From the NCBI GenBank assembly GCA_003551985.1, contig PUOB01000041.1:1-6180 (forward strand): a stretch of 6,180 nucleotides of DNA, given 5' to 3'. Each line of letters starts with the position of its first letter. Within the stretch, counting starts at the first letter, position 1. Below the pieces are notes generated by a model. That model saw only the letters and a program-made list of their open reading frames with translations, was not told the DNA's origin and ran no database searches. This DNA is from Desulfobacteraceae bacterium. GTDB lineage: Bacteria; Desulfobacterota; Desulfobacteria; Desulfobacterales; Desulfosalsimonadaceae. A program made the translations under genes and the position numbers. Positions 5,254 to 6,180 of the stretch are shown here, piece after piece.

Positions 5254-6180
5254 TTGAAAAAAACAAGCCGTTTCATGCTGTATATGCTTGCGGCATGCCT
5301 TTTTTCAGCGACCGCAGCCGGTGAGACTGTCGCAGGACAAACCGGCGAAAGGCAGACAATCCGAATTGCATACACGGACTGGGCATCCTCTGTCGCCTCC
5401 GCCAACTTGATAAGAGGCGTGTTTCAGGAAAAGCTGGCCATGCGCTGCGAGCTCGTGATGATGAGTGCGGACCGGATGTGGGAAGCCGTTGCCAAGGGGG
5501 AGGTCGATGCCATGCTTTCCGCATGGCTCCCGCACACCCATGCCCATTATAAGGAAGCATTCGGCGAAAAGGTAGTCGACCTGGGGCCGAACCTGGAAGG
5601 CGCACGGACCGGCCTTGTGGTGCCTGACGTAAAACTGGGACGGCTGGCGGCCGGGGCAGGCATCCGCAAATCCTATATCACCATTGATTCCATCGAGGAA
5701 ATAAAAGACCATGCCGGCAAATTCAACCGCCGGATAATCGGTATCGAACCGGAAGCCGGTATTATGCGCCAGACCGGGGAAGCGATGGAAACCTATGGAC
5801 TTGAGGATTTCGAACTGGTAAAAGGCAGCGAGAAAGAAATGACAGACACCCTTTCCAGGGCGATACGCCGCCAGGAATGGATCGTAATTACCGGCTGGAT
5901 CCCCCATTGGAGTTTTGCCAGGTGGAACCTCAAGTTTCTGGAAGACCCGAAGAACATCTACGGCGGCAAAGGCTACGTCCATACGCTCGTCAGGGAGGGG
6001 TTGTCGGAAGATATGCCTGAGGCGTTCGCCCTGCTCGACAATTTCCACTGGGAACCCGAAGCGGTGGGCCAGGTGATGCTGTGGATACAAGAAGACGACG
6101 GCCGCGTCCCCTATGACAAGGCACTTCGGTGGATGCGCGCCAACCCGGAGAAAGTTGACGCCTGGCTAACAGGGAACTGA
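5254..6180 (+). CDS. Glycine betaine/OpuAC-type ABC substrate-binding protein (308 aa)
   Basis: This is a periplasmic type II binding protein for glycine betaine, choline or related osmolytes. An N-terminal signal (basic MKKTSRF, hydrophobic to about residue 21) ends in SATA/A. An LAAC motif (12-15) could instead be a lipobox, but the hydrophobic stretch before Cys15 is short and Leu follows it. The mature domain starts QTIRIAYTDWASSVA (Trp43). Aromatic residues typical of the ligand cage are Trp43, Trp91 (SAWLPH) and Trp215/Trp219 (TGWIPHWSF), with IGIEPEAGIM (162-171) and the conserved C-terminal WM..NP..V..WL. The TTG start is chosen for its ribosome binding site. Length is normal for a stand-alone binding protein. 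It is probably cotranscribed with the BCCT gene. No ABC permease or ATPase is in the window; they may lie to the right. Ligand identity is inferred. Confidence 0.93.
   Translation: MKKTSRFMLYMLAACLFSATAAGETVAGQTGERQTIRIAYTDWASSVASANLIRGVFQEKLAMRCELVMMSADRMWEAVAKGEVDAMLSAWLPHTHAHYKEAFGEKVVDLGPNLEGARTGLVVPDVKLGRLAAGAGIRKSYITIDSIEEIKDHAGKFNRRIIGIEPEAGIMRQTGEAMETYGLEDFELVKGSEKEMTDTLSRAIRRQEWIVITGWIPHWSFARWNLKFLEDPKNIYGGKGYVHTLVREGLSEDMPEAFALLDNFHWEPEAVGQVMLWIQEDDGRVPYDKALRWMRANPEKVDAWLTGN

Noticed and set aside
5305..6090. Long minus-strand open frame opposite the binding-protein gene
   Set aside because: The plus-strand frame has clear family motifs and a signal peptide. The antisense frame has no recognisable domain and is a codon-bias shadow.

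Overview
The window looks like the chromosome of a Gram-negative bacterium. The evidence is a periplasmic M23 murein endopeptidase of the MepM/Csd3 type, exported proteins with signal peptides, and an OpuAC-type periplasmic binding protein. The mixed gene content and the short inverted-repeat elements ending in GACTTTTTACGAGACT are what I associate with Desulfobacterota (Desulfobacterales-like sulfate reducers). That placement is an inference, because no rRNA or sulfur-metabolism gene is present.

Left arm (1-2891, all minus strand, read right to left). A 510-residue M23 endopeptidase (2891-1359) is followed after 8 bases by a metallo-beta-lactamase-fold hydrolase annotated in the AHL-lactonase-like group (1350-598). 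After 44 bases comes a small exported DUF4168 protein (553-170). The spacing suggests one transcription unit. About 110 bases further on, past a perfect hairpin repeat (123-144), the first 18 codons of a PlsY-like acyltransferase run off the left edge.

Centre (2892-3575). This is a 684-base divergent intergenic region, visibly more AT-rich than the genes. It holds two copies of a 165-180 base element with terminal inverted repeats (2920-3099 and 3401-3566), a degenerate left-end fragment of the same family (3107-3182), and nested hairpins. One nested hairpin is the same sequence as the hairpin at 123-144. A plausible sigma-70 promoter for the right arm lies between the copies.

Right arm (3576-6180, plus strand). 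A BCCT-family secondary transporter for betaine-like compatible solutes (3576-5213) is followed after 40 bases by a glycine betaine/OpuAC-type substrate-binding protein (TTG start at 5254, stop ending at base 6180). Both point to uptake of quaternary-amine osmolytes. One is a secondary carrier that needs no binding protein; the other is a binding protein whose ABC partners are not in the window.

I see no rRNA, tRNA, CRISPR array, transposase or phage gene. The most unusual material is the nested repeat family in the divergent region and its junction with the BCCT ribosome binding site. Next are the BCCT plus binding-protein pairing and a metallo-beta-lactamase-fold enzyme lacking the usual metal-bridging aspartate.
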